In this document: piece by piece, positions 63,801-64,000 of the stretch
Numbering within the stretch: position 1 is the first letter of the stretch
Layout of the letters: each line of letters begins with the position of its first letter
DNA from: Breviolum minutum Mf 1.05b.01
Taxonomy: Eukaryota > Sar > Dinophyceae > Suessiales > Symbiodiniaceae
DNA: 64,000 nucleotides
Direction of reading: 5' to 3'
Assembly (NCBI GenBank): GCA_000507305.1
Contig: DF239028.1
Span: forward strand, 62,001 to 126,000
Notes under the pieces: generated by a model
What the model was told of the DNA's origin: nothing
The model's input: only the letters and a program-made list of their open reading frames with translations
Database searches by the model: none
Program-made: the position numbers and the translations under genes

Positions 63801-64000
63801 AACATTGGCTTCACCTCATACTTGATCCTCATGGTTCCTCCTCGCTACGCGTTCAGGTGATTTGACATCGAAAAATGGCATCGGCGTCCGGAAGACGCCT
63901 TTTGATCAGGAGAAAGTCATGTCGTATCAGGGGGAAGTGTGATATCTGGAGTGAACTATGATGTGAGGTCACTTGATTTCACCTCTGGATGGTTGTTAAG
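60828..64000. other. No gene recognised
   Basis: AT-rich sequence with a short (CA)n at 62343-62358. Open frames are short and none has splice signals or motifs I can support. The first ~200 bases may be the 5' UTR of the minus-strand LINE. Confidence 0.5.

Overview
The window looks like nuclear DNA of a dinoflagellate, most likely of the Symbiodiniaceae/Suessiales type. The evidence is: small exons in large introns; introns with GT, GC or GA donors that always end AG followed by an exonic G; many small palindromic elements inside introns; a copia element of the type with a methyltransferase-like module; and an LTR that carries a string matching the 3' end of the dinoflagellate spliced leader. 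I see no bacterial operon, CRISPR array, rRNA or convincing tRNA.

Region 1 (1-9.8 kb, + strand) holds the internal part of a host gene. I assembled eleven exons (522-9780) by reading frame and repeat alignment. They encode seven copies of a Cys/Trp-rich unit (YDCxAG, two spaced Trp, KKxWCC, a final Cys) with Thr/Pro-rich linkers. Most donors share CTTG at intron positions +5 to +8, whatever the first dinucleotide is. Region 2 (9.8-27.5 kb) is mostly non-coding. It is full of short inverted-repeat elements (families A-E here), microsatellites, a SINE-like insertion with 14-bp target duplications, and scattered candidate exons. The best of these is the start of a second gene at 25552-25958, found with the CTTG rule.

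Region 3 (27586-35821) is a complete-looking Ty1/copia element with 150-bp LTRs (one mismatch) and a 5-bp target duplication. It is inserted in a family C element. It has gag with zinc knuckle, aspartic protease, a GRF-type zinc finger, a methyltransferase-like PPC/FEHP module, DD35E integrase, reverse transcriptase and RNase H. The reading frame is broken several times. Region 4 (35.8-42 kb) has more inverted-repeat elements and low-complexity DNA.

Region 5 (42-50.4 kb) is a LINE graveyard: a decayed minus-strand RT fragment, a plus-strand two-ORF LINE interrupted inside RT by a second poly-A-tailed LINE fragment, and two orphan LINE C-termini. The 3' tail of the two-ORF LINE is shared with the SINE-like element at 23.4 kb. 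Region 6 (50.5-54.4 kb) has one unidentified ORF and otherwise nothing recognised. Region 7 (54.5-60.8 kb, minus strand) is a second LINE family with a 288-aa ORF1 and an uninterrupted 1335-aa ORF2, separated by a CAAC-type satellite with a 687-base assembly gap. From 60.8 kb to the end I recognise no gene.
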